Below the pieces are notes generated by a model. It saw nothing but the letters and a program-made list of their open reading frames with translations, was not told the origin of the DNA and made no database searches. Positions 63,651-64,000 of a DNA stretch of 64,000 bases are shown piece by piece; within the stretch, counting starts at the first letter, position 1; each line of letters begins with the position of its first letter. Made by a program: the position numbers and the translations under genes. Source of the DNA: Certhia americana (Eukaryota > Chordata > Aves > Passeriformes > Certhiidae); assembly GCA_018697195.1 (NCBI GenBank), contig CM031864.1, positions 19,359,316-19,423,315 on the forward strand, given 5' to 3'.

Positions 63651-64000
63651 GTAAGGTTTCCTGAAGGACTCTTTATGGCTCTGTATAGAATTTGGCTTAG
63701 TCCAGTGACAACATCCAGGCAAGAATTTGTAGCTGATAAAAATGACTTTACAATCTCTGTATTTACTCAGTACAAAGCATGCACACCATGTGGTCCCTGA
63801 CCATTATCAGGGAATCCAATGGGTCCTGTTTCTCTTGCTAATCAGGCAAGAGGTGCCCCTTCCAAATAATAAGAGCTGGATAGTTTTTGCCTGGCAGGCA
63901 GCCCTGGGTGGCTGTGCTAGGATGTCTGGTTTTGCCATCTTCAGTGAGCTCTGCATTGTAGCAGAGAGGGTTTGGGGACAACAGCTGAGAAAGACCTTCC
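63651..64000 (+). other. SNX7: SNX7 intron 6, start only
   Basis: The intron begins GTAAGG after exon 6 and runs off the right edge. No further exon or repeat is visible in these 350 bases. Confidence 0.8.

Overview
The window is vertebrate nuclear DNA, almost certainly from a bird and probably a songbird. The evidence is short CR1 LINE relics, a solo ERVL-type LTR that I recognise as a passerine family, and a single recognisable protein-coding gene with compact introns. There is no prokaryotic-style gene packing. I found no tRNA, rRNA, CRISPR array or intact mobile element.

The only protein-coding gene I can support is SNX7 (sorting nexin 7), on the + strand at the right end. Its CpG-island promoter covers about 50,975-52,420. 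Six coding exons follow: 51949-52122, 57806-57988, 59818-59928, 60365-60529, 61501-61702 and 63451-63650. Every intron is GT-AG, and the exons join in frame to give the first 345 residues. These hold an acidic N-terminus, the complete PX domain, the linker/amphipathic helix and the start of the BAR domain. The rest of the BAR domain lies beyond the right edge.

Positions 1 to about 50,400 contain no gene I can recognise. In other amniotes the region 5' of SNX7 is the large DPYD-MIR137-SNX7 gene desert, and this stretch looks like its SNX7-proximal part (inference from recalled synteny; the miR-137 sequence itself was not seen). It is mostly AT-rich single-copy DNA. Exceptions are an orphan CpG island at 5.6-6.2 kb, a 29-bp minisatellite at 12.6-12.9 kb, a small CpG cluster near 32.0 kb, a (TTTA)n array at 33.5 kb, a MIR-like relic at 37.3 kb, a solo LTR with a 5-bp target-site duplication at 39.6-40.3 kb, and a CR1 fragment at 42.6 kb. 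Two 10-N gaps each fall inside a tandem array.

I see no convincing new biological system. The points most worth checking are the orphan CpG island, a 19-bp-arm palindrome at 18.8 kb, a G-quadruplex motif just inside SNX7 intron 1, a weak splice donor after SNX7 exon 3, and the apparent loss of the methionine that starts the mammalian short SNX7 isoform.
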